Part shown: piece by piece, positions 1-8,724 of the stretch
Layout: each line of letters opens with the position of its first letter
How positions within the stretch are numbered: position 1 is the first letter of the stretch
IMG/VR virus record: IMGVR_UViG_3300014868_000005
Coordinates: 1 to 36,645 of that record
Source of the DNA: a virus
Direction: 5' to 3' (one strand)
Length of the DNA: 36,645 nucleotides
Made by a program: the position numbers and the translations under genes
The notes under the pieces: model-generated
What the model was told of the DNA's origin: nothing
Databases searched by the model: none
The model's input: the letters and a program-made list of their open reading frames with translations, nothing else

Positions 1-212
1 GTTCCAGGTATCATAGTATTTATTAATTCAGATTCTAAGCGAACTTCTTTTAAAATTTCATCGTTTTGAAGTACCTGTAAAACAAGTTGACCATCAGGAT
101 TGCCCCATTTAATAATCCAAGGACGAAAGTGTGCCAATGACATCGTTTTGTTGATGCGAAAATTTTGAGTAAATACTACTCCATCAAATAGTTCGTCTAC
201 AACTAAAGTCAT
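1..212 (-). CDS. Distal tail or baseplate-region protein, N-terminal part (cut by window edge)
   Basis: The first 70 codons of a leftward gene that runs off the left edge. It starts MTLVVDELFDGVVF, and its ATG overlaps the TAA of the upstream gene by one base (TAATG), the arrangement used repeatedly in this genome. I do not recognise a family. The sequence alternates short hydrophobic and polar stretches with no signal peptide, as in beta-rich virion proteins. Its place, two genes after the tape measure, suggests a distal tail, hub or fibre-attachment protein. The function is inferred from position only. Confidence 0.6.
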   Translation of the reverse strand, partial: MTLVVDELFDGVVFTQNFRINKTMSLAHFRPWIIKWGNPDGQLVLQVLQNDEILKEVRLESELINTMIPG

Positions 213-988
213 TATCCTGCCTGATTTACGCGGATATTAGCGTTCCAATGTTGTCCACCAGAGGCACTCCAAACCGGAACCTCTTCTAAATATCCATAAG
301 TGGTTAATATAAACTCGCCATCATTCATGCCTTCGCCGTTCTGATCGACGATCATCCAAAATGCGGTGCTGCGTTGATGACGGTCAAATATCTCTCTAAG
401 TATTTCTTGTTCCGTCTTTGTGCAGAACTCTAATGCGCCTGAAACATATTTAGTTGAATTTCGTTTGTCTATAAACATCTGGTCATATTTATTTGCAGAG
501 ACGGTAGCATTATCGCGTAGGCTATATCTAAATGATGAAATTGATAGGTTATTTTGTTCTAGTTCTACTTTTTCACCAATAAATATATTAGATAACTCTA
601 CATATACCCCAGTACCCGTTAATGTAAGTTCTACAAATCTATGGTCAACTGCATCCATAAATACATAACCTAATCTGGTTTCAGCATCAAGTGGTACATT
701 CGTCACAACAGAACTTGTGAAATCTGTAGTTAATGACGTTCGCACTGACGCATTCGTCATCCCCAGAGTGCCATTAGTATCCCCATGAAGTGCAATGGCG
801 TCTATTTGTCTAGTAGTTTGTAAATCAAATACAATTACTACAGTGTTTTCCATAGAGCGAAATTTATATGCCGGACTTTCATTAAAAATATTACTTAAAG
901 GAAACTGTGCGTTTTCTGTGCCAGTGTCCAACTCAACGATTGCGTCATCTAAATAGTTATCTGATAAGAATACTACACCGCAAGACAT
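212..988 (-). CDS. Tail protein downstream of tape measure (distal-tail-like)
   Basis: 258 aa protein immediately after the tape measure gene; the TMP stop and this ATG abut. The N-terminal 150 residues look like a beta-sandwich of the discoidin or carbohydrate-binding type, with stretches such as VVIVFDLQTTRQIDAIALHG and RFVELTLTG. The C-terminal part (about 150-258) resembles a second beta domain (SGALEFCTKTEQEILREIF). In siphoviruses this position usually holds the distal tail protein or another tip component, so it is likely a virion protein at the tail tip. I cannot name a specific family. It shares the leftward late operon and hands over to the next gene with a one-base overlap. Confidence 0.65.
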   Translation of the reverse strand: MSCGVVFLSDNYLDDAIVELDTGTENAQFPLSNIFNESPAYKFRSMENTVVIVFDLQTTRQIDAIALHGDTNGTLGMTNASVRTSLTTDFTSSVVTNVPLDAETRLGYVFMDAVDHRFVELTLTGTGVYVELSNIFIGEKVELEQNNLSISSFRYSLRDNATVSANKYDQMFIDKRNSTKYVSGALEFCTKTEQEILREIFDRHQRSTAFWMIVDQNGEGMNDGEFILTTYGYLEEVPVWSASGGQHWNANIRVNQAG

Positions 989-3819
989 TATTGTACTTCT
1001 CCTAAAACTAATCCATTTGCAACTTGTCGAGATACACTGTGACCAACTGCCTCACCATCTAATTCAACCGTTGTATGAACTACGATTTCTTGACTTCTAT
1101 TTCCGCCGCCTGCGCCTTGTGCCATTTTGAATAATTCACTTTGTTGCTGACGATTAAGAATCATCTCTCCAGAGTTAACACGAGCCATTACATTATCGCC
1201 AGTGAAGGATGAACCGCCTACAACCCCGCCGTTTTCAAATCCTTTAATAGCTGACGCGAGAATTGTTGCACCGCGCAATGCTCCTTGAATTTTGGCATTA
1301 GCCATTAATGTTGCGGCTACAGGAGGGTTCCATGCCCATGCCGCATCAATCGACGCCATAGCAGATTGGGTGTTAACAATATTTTCAGCAAAGGCTACCG
1401 CTTTACTAATAATAAAGGCTTCTTTACTAGCGTTACCTAGTATAGTCGTAATTAGTTCCGAAGTTGTTGTAGCAATCGCGATTCGACTCTGCGCTTTAAG
1501 TGCATCTATTTGTCTTTGTTGTTGTGCCGCGCGTTGTTCTTGTTGTAGTCTTTTATTTAGTCCCTCTTGAACTGCTTTATTAAGAAGAGTCTGTTTTTTA
1601 ACTTCATCTTGTTCTGCGTTAAGGGCGGCCTGAACTCTGGCCTCCTCTTCACGGGTAAAGTAATCTTGAAGTTGAACTAAACGCTCATCTAAAAATATCT
1701 GTTCTTCAGTTTGAGTAAATAGTCTTATAGCCTCTTCTGCAATAGCAACATCTTGTTTTGATTTTAATTGGTCATCTACAAGTTTTTGTCTCTGCTCAGC
1801 CTGTTCTTTTAAGAAATCATCTTCGGCTTTACGAAGCTCTTGCATTTGTTTTTGAAAATCTTTTTGTGCTTCGAGGCTAAGTTTATCTAATCCAATAGAT
1901 GCTTTAAATGATTCTGTTCTTCGACGTTGGCCCTCTTGAGCAACAAAATCAAGGAATGCTTCTTTTTCCTTTTCTGATTGTATAATAGCAAAGTTAGAAT
2001 TTAACTTGGCAATCTCTTCATCTTTAAAAAATTTCTTAAGGTCTCTGGTTTTATCATCTTCAAATGCCGTAACGATAGCGGCGGCTTTAGCTCCAGCGGC
2101 AGCGTATTCACCAAATGCAACTCCGGCATTTTTTAATTGACCCGCATAGTCATTTAATTCTTTAGTCTGGCGATCAAGTGGTATGCTAACCTCTTCAAGT
2201 CCACCAGTTACTGCGGTTAAGTGACTCAGGAAAGTTTGCGCCTCAGTTCCGGCATTTTTATAACCTTCAGCTAAGTCGTCAGCATTCTTTCTACCTTGTG
2301 CTTTATCGGCTTCAGCGTTTAAATCCTGAAATGTAGTAACAATATCATAGACAGCGGCACTTACTGCGGCTAGTCCTATAATAGTTAATCCGATAGGTCC
2401 AGTAATAGCTACCCATGCCGCCGCAGCGGCAGTCGCAAGACCCGCCAATGCCCCAGTTGCTATAATAGCTTTAGCGGCTAAAACTACAAGTCCAGCGGAT
2501 GCCACAGTAAATCCAACTGCTAGAGTTTGAATTAATTGTTGATTTTTTTCCTCAAGCAATACCTTAATGAAGTCGGTCATACCTTGAACAATACTTCTCA
2601 AGATAGGCCCAATTACCGTAAATAATACTTTGCCTAGTGCATCAAATGAATTTTTAAGTTGTTGGATATCAGCAGTTAAACTTTGCGCGGATTTAGCTGC
2701 CTCTTGATCTAAGGCATTTTTTTCTTGTGCTTCTTTTCTTGCTGTAGATATAGCGGTACTTAGTGTGTCATATCTTGCAATTAACGGAGTTAATGTTTTA
2801 AGTACACGAGCATCATTAAACCCGAGTTCAACAAGTTTACGATTAAGTTCTGTACCGCTTTCGCTGGTTTTATCCAAACCTTCAGCGAGTTTAAGAAATG
2901 CAGTAGTGGGGTCTTGTTGAAATAGTTTAGTAAATTCTTCTGTAGTCATGTTTGCACCTTTGGCAAACAATGCTAATTTATCTCCACCCTCAACTGTGGC
3001 CTCACCAATTTCTTTAAATACTTTTTGAATAACAGAACCAGAAATCTCCGCTTCGGAACCAGAAGCTTTGAATGCTACAGCTAATCCTAAAACATCTTCT
3101 GACGCAATGTCAAATCCGGCAGTACCCTTAGCGACTTCGTTAGCCACATTAAGGATTTGAGACTCTGTAGCCGCGAAATTGTTTCCTAATTCTGTTAATA
3201 CTGCACCAAATTTTTTGATGTTATCAGAACCGTTTTCTTGTAATTCATTAGTTAATCCAAGAATACGAGCAACAGCCTGAGAACCCTCTTCTGCACTTAT
3301 GTCAGTTGTTAATTGTAATTTAGCAAGAGTTTCAGTAAATGCAGTAAGATTCTCGACGCCTTTAATACCCAACTGTCCGGCAACTGTTGCAATCTCAAGT
3401 AATTTATCAGTCGCGACAGGTATCTTTAATGCTATGCGAGTTATCTCATCGCCGAATTGTTTGGCAGCAGATTCGCCTAATCCTGTTGTTTTAGCAACTT
3501 GAATAAGACCTGCTTCAAAATCTTGTCCGGCACTTATTAATCCGCCGATACCATTAATTATTGAATTTATAGATGTAGTAACTGCCCGTGATGTAATGTT
3601 ACCAATAAAAGACGCGAAGGCAATATTAAGAATACTAAATCCTTTAGATGAACGCTGTGCGGCTTCGTCCATTCGATCTAGTCTTTTTTGAAGAATGTCA
3701 GTTTGTAAAGATGCCTGCTTTTCTTTTTCTGCGGTGATATTCAATGTCGCATTAAGTTTCGCTAGGGTAGCCTCCGCTTTCGCGGCTTCTATCTTTATCT
3801 TTATATCAATATCATCCAT
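988..3819 (-). CDS. Tail tape measure protein
   Basis: 943 aa, the longest gene here. The N terminus is a charged coiled coil (residues 1-60). Residues about 90-400 match the phage tape-measure core, with the segments VAKTTGLGESAAKQFGDE and VAGQLGIKG. A hydrophobic Ala/Gly-rich membrane-like stretch lies at about 430-495. A long coiled coil (about 640-800) follows, then a C-terminal ENGGVVGG...VNSGEMILNRQQQ motif typical of tape measure proteins. It sets tail length and is threaded by the chaperones encoded just upstream; its ATG overlaps the GT reading frame by 8 bases. No lysozyme or peptidase domain is evident. The call rests on length, composition and position. Confidence 0.93.
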   Translation of the reverse strand: MDDIDIKIKIEAAKAEATLAKLNATLNITAEKEKQASLQTDILQKRLDRMDEAAQRSSKGFSILNIAFASFIGNITSRAVTTSINSIINGIGGLISAGQDFEAGLIQVAKTTGLGESAAKQFGDEITRIALKIPVATDKLLEIATVAGQLGIKGVENLTAFTETLAKLQLTTDISAEEGSQAVARILGLTNELQENGSDNIKKFGAVLTELGNNFAATESQILNVANEVAKGTAGFDIASEDVLGLAVAFKASGSEAEISGSVIQKVFKEIGEATVEGGDKLALFAKGANMTTEEFTKLFQQDPTTAFLKLAEGLDKTSESGTELNRKLVELGFNDARVLKTLTPLIARYDTLSTAISTARKEAQEKNALDQEAAKSAQSLTADIQQLKNSFDALGKVLFTVIGPILRSIVQGMTDFIKVLLEEKNQQLIQTLAVGFTVASAGLVVLAAKAIIATGALAGLATAAAAAWVAITGPIGLTIIGLAAVSAAVYDIVTTFQDLNAEADKAQGRKNADDLAEGYKNAGTEAQTFLSHLTAVTGGLEEVSIPLDRQTKELNDYAGQLKNAGVAFGEYAAAGAKAAAIVTAFEDDKTRDLKKFFKDEEIAKLNSNFAIIQSEKEKEAFLDFVAQEGQRRRTESFKASIGLDKLSLEAQKDFQKQMQELRKAEDDFLKEQAEQRQKLVDDQLKSKQDVAIAEEAIRLFTQTEEQIFLDERLVQLQDYFTREEEARVQAALNAEQDEVKKQTLLNKAVQEGLNKRLQQEQRAAQQQRQIDALKAQSRIAIATTTSELITTILGNASKEAFIISKAVAFAENIVNTQSAMASIDAAWAWNPPVAATLMANAKIQGALRGATILASAIKGFENGGVVGGSSFTGDNVMARVNSGEMILNRQQQSELFKMAQGAGGGNRSQEIVVHTTVELDGEAVGHSVSRQVANGLVLGEVQ

Positions 3820-4671
3820 TACGTTTACGGTCCTTCTCGGCCTTGCGTCGGCTATCCTCTTCTCGTTCCATATCTAATTCAAATATGGTGTCAAAGATAT
3901 CCATAATCTGCCCGGGTTGTTCTGATACAGACCCAGGAAAGGGTAGGGTGCCTGATTTATTAAAAGCGTGATATGTAGTCATTGCGAAATTAAAATGATA
4001 GTATTCAGGATAATCTTTATACTCTTGAGTAAACTCCATGTTGCAGCTTATATTAAGAGTTGTTCCTAAACTTTTTCTGAGGTACTTAAGTTGAGCCTCT
4101 GAATACCCTTTATTGAATATTTCTGGGTTTACCGTTTCGCGCTTATAATGTGAGTTATATTTAGCTACCAGACACGCTCTATCAAAATTACTTAATGATG
4201 AAATTTCGGTAGTTTTGATGAATAGATATAAGCAAAGAGGGGTTAAGGCTAATGCCTGGTTATCTACTTTTTTTTGTTTTGTTTCGCTTTCTCGACAAAT
4301 TTAACGCCATCCATCGGCTTTTTTGTTTGCGGGTCTAAAAACTCGCCTTGCGGCATTCCGTTTATAAGACTAATTGCGATAACATTTAATTTATCAGATT
4401 CCGGTATATTTAATAAATCTGTAATACAATCTTCTTTAAGAGAACCATCGGCATCAAATTCTAGTTCATATTCAGAACCATCATGAAGTTGTAAACCTTT
4501 AATACCTTTAATACTGTTTTTAAGTGCAAGTACAGCGGCATCCATCGGCTTACCCGCCATAACACAGGCTTGCATATCAGCTTTAATTTTATAATTTAAT
4601 GGGCTTATTGTTACAACGATGTCATCAACTTTAATATCGACTCTATCGCTTATACGATAAACTGTACTCAT
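3812..4671 (-). CDS. Tail assembly chaperone GT, made by programmed -1 frameshift
   Basis: Fusion of the upstream chaperone (G) with a second frame. The G frame ends in a run of eight A followed by G; bases 4273-4267 read A-AAA-AAG, an excellent bacterial -1 slippery heptamer, two bases before the G stop codon at 4266-4264. After a -1 slip the frame is fully open for 151 codons, beginning VDNQALALTPLCLYLF and ending in EEDSRRKAEKDRKRNG at 3812. I translated the whole extension by hand and found no stop. The product is about 286 aa. In lambda-like and many other siphoviruses the G and GT proteins are made this way and chaperone the tape measure during tail assembly. The ATG at 4039 in this frame is probably internal rather than a start. 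Confidence 0.85.
4264..4671 (-). CDS. Tail assembly chaperone G (unshifted product)
   Basis: 135 aa starting MSTVYRISDRVDIKVDDIVV. I chose the ATG at 4671 rather than the in-frame ATG at 4689 because a strong GGGAGG sits just before 4671 and would otherwise be coding. The protein lies between tail tube and tape measure, the conserved place for tail assembly chaperones. It ends KQNKKK in an A-run that is the frameshift site for the longer GT form. It contains an acidic middle segment (HDGSEYELEFDADGSLKED). It is a non-virion assembly factor by analogy. Identification relies on position plus the frameshift architecture, not on sequence similarity to lambda gpG. Confidence 0.85.
   Translation of the reverse strand: MSTVYRISDRVDIKVDDIVVTISPLNYKIKADMQACVMAGKPMDAAVLALKNSIKGIKGLQLHDGSEYELEFDADGSLKEDCITDLLNIPESDKLNVIAISLINGMPQGEFLDPQTKKPMDGVKFVEKAKQNKKK
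4267..4273 (-). promoter_or_regulatory. Programmed -1 ribosomal frameshift site
   Basis: Heptamer A-AAA-AAG in the zero frame of the G chaperone gene. Tandem slippage by one base keeps both tRNAs paired and moves translation into the open 151-codon downstream frame. The zero-frame stop follows one base later. I did not establish a stimulatory pseudoknot; stimulatory elements are not always obvious in phage G/GT genes. Confidence 0.82.
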
Positions 4672-4698
4672 ATTTCCTCCCAGAAACAAGTAAAGTAA

Positions 4699-4720
4699 CC
4701 CCGGCTAAACTCCTCCGGGG
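4699..4720 (-). terminator. Hairpin between tail tube and chaperone genes
   Basis: Six-base perfect stem CCCCGG/CCGGGG with a 10-base loop in the 85-base gap after the tail tube gene. In the leftward transcript it is followed by TTACTTTACTTG, which is only moderately U-rich. It could be a weak terminator or attenuator that lowers chaperone output relative to the abundant tail tube protein, or a 3' stabilising hairpin. Confidence 0.45.
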
Positions 4721-4756
4721 CGAGTGTACGCTTTTACCGCACACTGATATTTTTAA

Positions 4757-5944
4757 CTAGAAAAATGCAATCTTCATTTCTTCGTCAGTGCCTTGTGGAC
4801 CGCGTGTAGCTTCAAAACTTACATCTTCGATTAATAGACCATCTTGATCGCTCTCGCCTAATTCTGTAGTGATACAGTTAGTTAAGAAGATCGCAACGCC
4901 ATTAACAAATTCGCCGTTAAAGTCACAACCGCCATCTGGGTTAAATGCCCAAAGGAAAAGGTCATAAGGTACGTTACATTTAAAGTTTTCAAACTGTGTT
5001 AATGAGTTATCATCTTTATATGGATTGAAAGTGCCCGTAATAGAGCGTGCAGTAACGCGCGAACTAATTCGTCCATTCTCAGAACAAGTAGATGTCACAA
5101 AGCCAAGAGTGTTCTCAAGTGCTAGTGTAAAGTTATTAACTGCTATATCAACTCCATCTTGATGTAAACACGCTCTCAATGCAATTGGGGGCAAGCTGTC
5201 ATCATAGTTTGGTGTAAAAGGACTTGCAGTCAATGAACTATCAAAAGTCAATCCTTCAAAACCAAAATTTACGGACGGAATTTGTCCAGTAGTAAAATTG
5301 TCAATACTCATTGAGTTGACTTTACAGCCAACTGCTTGTTCAAGTTTAGCAGCTTCAATATATTTTGAAATTGACAAACTTGGGTGTCCGCTATTTGCAG
5401 TAGAATATTGAGTGGTAGCAGAAATTTCTACGTTATCCGCAGGTGCTCCAGTCAATGCTTTACCTAAAGTAATATTAGCTGCACTTGGAGTTGTATCGAC
5501 TGCGCTCACCCAAGAAAATTGGAACTCGCCAGCCTCTTTAACAACAACAAGGTCATATCTACTAAATCCAGAAATATCTGCATCGTCTATTTGAAGAACT
5601 GTTGCAGTATTACCTGTACCTGTAGTTACAGCCGCGCGTACTTTCTTGCCGCCAAGTGCAGACGTATATAGTTTGTCTGCTTCTGGGGCCGCGCCCTCTG
5701 TGTCACCTGCTCTTAGCTCAACTGGCATCGCGCCTGAAACAGAACGCATACCAACTCGGCTTTGAGTCTTACCAATAGACCCAGTAAAAATTTCTCTTTG
5801 TAATAGCTCCTGACTGCGAGTCATCTCGGTGCCGTCTTTTAAAACCTGTACATAACTGTCTGCGGATGCAGGCGGTACGTAAGTTCCTTCGGTCACTTCA
5901 ATCTCTACAGCAAAGGAGGTATTATCTCTTACAGCAATTGCCAT
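4757..5944 (-). CDS. Major tail tube protein
   Basis: 395 aa, starting MAIAVRDNTSFAVEIEVTEG. It lies directly upstream of the frameshifted chaperones and two genes upstream of the tape measure, the canonical place for the major tail protein. Composition is beta-rich and low in Lys, with a central insertion (about 100-180; VTTGTGNTATVLQIDDADI) that may be a surface-exposed Ig-like or decoration domain. It is longer than minimal tube proteins (about 200 aa), consistent with such an extra domain. The ATG has a purine-rich AGGAGA leader. It should polymerise as hexameric rings around the tape measure. The call is from position and character; I recognise no exact family. Confidence 0.78.
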   Translation of the reverse strand: MAIAVRDNTSFAVEIEVTEGTYVPPASADSYVQVLKDGTEMTRSQELLQREIFTGSIGKTQSRVGMRSVSGAMPVELRAGDTEGAAPEADKLYTSALGGKKVRAAVTTGTGNTATVLQIDDADISGFSRYDLVVVKEAGEFQFSWVSAVDTTPSAANITLGKALTGAPADNVEISATTQYSTANSGHPSLSISKYIEAAKLEQAVGCKVNSMSIDNFTTGQIPSVNFGFEGLTFDSSLTASPFTPNYDDSLPPIALRACLHQDGVDIAVNNFTLALENTLGFVTSTCSENGRISSRVTARSITGTFNPYKDDNSLTQFENFKCNVPYDLFLWAFNPDGGCDFNGEFVNGVAIFLTNCITTELGESDQDGLLIEDVSFEATRGPQGTDEEMKIAFF

Positions 5945-5958
5945 TTAAAATCTCCTAT

Positions 5959-6426
5959 TTATAAAGTTAGCCTATAGATTATATCTATATTTCCTGTGAG
6001 CACGGCTACTTTATCATCCAAAAATTCGGGTTCTTCTAAAAAGAAGTTTATCGCGTTGAGCACTGTACCCGGTAAACCTGCTTTAGTTTTTATTACCCTA
6101 TTATTGAATTTTAAGGCTATCTCATGTAAATCTAAGAACGCCTCGAATTTAGCTTCGTCAGTCATACCAGTTTGACTATAACCTTTCGTGAGCACGAACT
6201 GAAAAGTCTGAGTATAGGTTAATGCCTGATTCGCTACAGCAACATCATTTCTTGGGGTCTCACCGGGACGGACACCGTACCTTTTATCATGACCCATAGT
6301 AAATGTATTCTTGCTTAAATTAGCACTATCAACGTATTTCAATGTAGTATAGTCCGGCCCAGCCTCTTCGGACAGACACATTTTTATAGAGTCTCGTAAG
6401 TCTCTAGCAGCACTGGGATTTGCCAT
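5959..6426 (-). CDS. Tail terminator or tail-completion-like protein
   Basis: 155 aa (MANPSAARDLRDSIKMCLSE). It sits between the connector-like 272-aa protein and the tail tube, where siphoviruses encode the tail terminator (lambda gpU-like) that caps the tube and joins it to the head. The size fits, and the mixed alpha/beta sequence (FQFVLTKGYSQTG, VLTGNIDIIYRLTL) is compatible. No diagnostic motif is visible, so the role is inferred from gene order. Its ATG overlaps the upstream stop. The coding sequence contains one copy of the 10-mer GACTATACTA (6345-6354) discussed as a possible late promoter element. Confidence 0.6.
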   Translation of the reverse strand: MANPSAARDLRDSIKMCLSEEAGPDYTTLKYVDSANLSKNTFTMGHDKRYGVRPGETPRNDVAVANQALTYTQTFQFVLTKGYSQTGMTDEAKFEAFLDLHEIALKFNNRVIKTKAGLPGTVLNAINFFLEEPEFLDDKVAVLTGNIDIIYRLTL

Positions 6427-7244
6427 TATCTACTCCAAGTCATTGCCTTAATTGGCCTTTTTTCGGCTTCATCAACTTTGCCGTCGTCGTTTATATCAAT
6501 TCGTAGGCGGCCTAATCCAAAGGTCTCCTCGAACTTGTATTCGTAGGTTTTATATTTAGCCCAGTATTGATCTTCTGGGTCGTCAGAGAAATTAAAGTAT
6601 ATTTGACATATTGCATAATAACAGGCCGCCTGTCTCATTTCATAGATATCAAGTATGTCCCATTCGTTAATGTTCTCTTGTCCATCTTCGGTCTGCTTTA
6701 CATATTTTAATTTACGAAGTTCCGCCATGATTTTATTTTTAGCTGCAACGTGTTGGAGAATATAGCTTGTCTGACCATTAGGATAAAAGGCTGGGTCAAT
6801 AAGGGCAGGTTCTTCTGCATATACATCATTATCGTCAGCAAAGATTATATTAATTGCTTGTATTACGATATCAGGTGCGTCTCCATCAAACCGGATACGA
6901 ACCCAATGAAGTTCACAGTTATTAATTTCCGTCGCGGCAGAATCTTCAACTCTTTCCCAGGTTACAAATCCAGAACGAGTTAAAACTTTCGTATCGTCAG
7001 ATACTACTAATTCCTCCCAAGCGGTTCCGTTATAATATTCAAATGCAAGTAAGCCAGGAGTTGCATTAACCGCATTTAACATAACATAGAATGCGTTAAT
7101 CGGCTTATGATATCCAATATAAAGATGGTCTTGATCTACAAAATCAATTGTAACTGCATCCCGTCTAAAATCTTGTGCTTCGTTGGAAAAGTCTGTAAAT
7201 CCAGAACTATCATGAAGGACTGTTAATTTTGTTCTTTGGTCCAT
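6426..7244 (-). CDS. Head-tail connector-region protein with EF-hand-like calcium loop
   Basis: 272 aa. Residues 1-150 are beta-rich (AFEYYNGTAWEELVV, CELHWVRIRFDGDAPD), resembling a lectin-like or Ig-like module. Residues about 165-240 are helical and charged, as in gp6-type head-tail adaptor proteins. The C terminus carries a textbook EF-hand or dockerin loop: D250, N252, D254, G255, D258 and E261 in DINDDGKVDEAE. The location between holin and tail-completion gene suggests a neck or tail-attachment virion protein, with calcium perhaps stabilising its fold. I do not recognise the family as a whole. The ATG abuts the holin stop. Confidence 0.6.
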   Translation of the reverse strand: MDQRTKLTVLHDSSGFTDFSNEAQDFRRDAVTIDFVDQDHLYIGYHKPINAFYVMLNAVNATPGLLAFEYYNGTAWEELVVSDDTKVLTRSGFVTWERVEDSAATEINNCELHWVRIRFDGDAPDIVIQAINIIFADDNDVYAEEPALIDPAFYPNGQTSYILQHVAAKNKIMAELRKLKYVKQTEDGQENINEWDILDIYEMRQAACYYAICQIYFNFSDDPEDQYWAKYKTYEYKFEETFGLGRLRIDINDDGKVDEAEKRPIKAMTWSR

Positions 7245-7630
7245 TATTTTTTCTCCGCATTCTTTGAGCCGAGTTTTTCTAATACTAACACAAGTAAATC
7301 TTTACCAGCGATAGCACTACCGTTTTCTAAAATCGAGGTAAACTCTACCATACCGATTACACCTGCAACGATTTTTGACACAGGCACTAAATCTTGTAAC
7401 ATATATTTTTCTAATATAAAGCCTGAAATTATAGCAATTTGATATACAATAAGTTTACTAACGCTCCTACGCATCTGCGCAGATGTAATCTTCTCTCCGC
7501 GTTTTTTAGCGGCAATTATACCTGTAACCATATCGGCCACAATGAGAGCACCACACGCAAAGAGTACAGATTGAATTGGAGCAAAAACTGAGAACATAAC
7601 GAGTATCCCTTTATATATGTGTTCTTTCAT
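7244..7630 (-). CDS. Holin (phage holin family 4-like)
   Basis: 128 aa integral membrane protein. It has hydrophobic segments at about 8-41 (ILVMFSVFAPIQSVLFACGA and on), a basic stretch AAKKRGEKITSAQMRRSVSK, then hydrophobic segments at about 60-78 and 82-100. The order of membrane segment, MTGIIAA-like turn, basic KIxSxxMRRSxxKL motif and further membrane segments is the signature of the toxin-secretion/phage-lysis holin family. It should form the inner membrane lesion that lets the amidase at 15732 reach peptidoglycan. Oddly, it lies in the structural operon, about 8 kb from and opposite in direction to the amidase. A charged tail (EKLGSKNAEKK) ends the protein, as in many holins. Confidence 0.82.
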   Translation of the reverse strand: MKEHIYKGILVMFSVFAPIQSVLFACGALIVADMVTGIIAAKKRGEKITSAQMRRSVSKLIVYQIAIISGFILEKYMLQDLVPVSKIVAGVIGMVEFTSILENGSAIAGKDLLVLVLEKLGSKNAEKK

Positions 7631-7631
7631 A

Positions 7632-7946
7632 TTAATCCTTTTTAACCCACGACCAGAGTTCGTAGTCCAACGTCCGAAATGTTGTTTGTTCTAATGGTAT
7701 TATACTGGCCTCACAATGGCTTGTAACAGTTCCATCGGAGTTTATTCTTTTATCAAACCAAAATAATTTATTTACAAAAAGTCTAAACCATCTAACCCAA
7801 AAATATCGTTCTTTACTAGAGGCTCTCCCAAGTCGGCTAGATATTGTTTCATCTGGATGACCTAACATAATAGTATTTAATAATTGATCTAGTGCTAGAA
7901 ATGAATTTACAATAACTCTAAATATAAAGCCTTTGTTCGATTTCAT
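7632..7946 (-). CDS. Conserved phage protein next to holin, unknown function
   Basis: 104 aa. The core LALDQLLNTIMLGHPDETISSRLGR matches, from memory, a small family widespread in phages of Gram-negative bacteria (a DQxxNTLxxGxPDETxSSRxxR pattern). That family often sits beside lysis genes; its function is unknown. The N-terminal 30 residues are fairly hydrophobic, and aromatic-basic segments (RYFWVRWFRLFVNKLFWFDKR) suggest membrane association. The direct junction with the holin start supports a lysis-related or membrane role, but this is inference. Confidence is good that the gene is real and low for any specific function. Confidence 0.7.
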   Translation of the reverse strand: MKSNKGFIFRVIVNSFLALDQLLNTIMLGHPDETISSRLGRASSKERYFWVRWFRLFVNKLFWFDKRINSDGTVTSHCEASIIPLEQTTFRTLDYELWSWVKKD

Positions 7947-7947
7947 A

Positions 7948-8724
7948 TTACGCTCTAAATATATCTAATAAGGCTTGAAGCCTGTGTTTTTTTCCTGCGG
8001 TGTGTCTAACAATAAATCTAATTTTATTTGTACCTGCGCCTGGTCCTAATAGCGGATGCTCATAATATAATATAGTTCCGGCAACTCCATCAAGGCCAGT
8101 TTTATCCCTGGCTCCGATATAGCGCATATTCATGCCGCCCTCGGCAAATGTAAACTGTGGACCTCCGTAAATATCCGGTAATACAACGCCTTGGGTCCAA
8201 ACATATAGATTTTCATCTAAGGTTTCAAATTGTGCGACCCATCCACCTTTTACCATATAATCAATATCGGGCATCCACTCAAGATCAGTTCTAATACAAT
8301 TAATATCTATATCGGCTTGATCTTCACATTCAATTTCTTGGCCTTCTACTAATTTATAGAATTTTAAACTAGACCATCCAATATCTTCATTTAACCAATT
8401 TTTTTCGTGAATACTATTTTGTTGTGATGTTTGGAACTCGGTTTCAAACCGTTGTTGTTTCCATCCAGTTGGAGCGTACTTTGGTGTGTATTGAAGTCCG
8501 CCAGTTTCTAAATCTTTATTAGATATTGGACCATTAATACTAGGTAAATAATTATTTTCAAAATCTATTTGTTCTTCATTGCGAGGTTCTGTCTTATTTA
8601 TAACACACTGAATTACTCTTGGTCCATTATATATAGCAATAATATATTTATGGTCATAACTTTTTTCAAGTTGAATATATAGTTTTAATTTCTCGGCTAA
8701 TGCTTTAAACTCTGACCATACCAT
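7948..8724 (-). CDS. Virion-associated protein, unknown
   Basis: 258 aa from the ATG at 8724 (MVWSEFKALAEKLKLYIQLE). I prefer this start because GGAGG lies eight bases upstream and the ATG overlaps the preceding stop by one base; a TTG 15 bases further up would be the alternative. The sequence is acidic with many aromatic residues and a glycine-rich patch (GPQFTFAEGGMNMRYIGARD). It has no signal peptide or membrane segment. It follows the fibre-like protein in the virion operon and could be its partner, but no motif supports a name. Confidence 0.65.
   Translation of the reverse strand: MVWSEFKALAEKLKLYIQLEKSYDHKYIIAIYNGPRVIQCVINKTEPRNEEQIDFENNYLPSINGPISNKDLETGGLQYTPKYAPTGWKQQRFETEFQTSQQNSIHEKNWLNEDIGWSSLKFYKLVEGQEIECEDQADIDINCIRTDLEWMPDIDYMVKGGWVAQFETLDENLYVWTQGVVLPDIYGGPQFTFAEGGMNMRYIGARDKTGLDGVAGTILYYEHPLLGPGAGTNKIRFIVRHTAGKKHRLQALLDIFRA

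Noticed and set aside
3812-4039. Separate 75-aa gene upstream of the tape measure
   Set aside because: The same frame is open all the way back to the slippery heptamer at 4273-4267, so it is the 3' part of the frameshifted GT chaperone rather than an independent gene.
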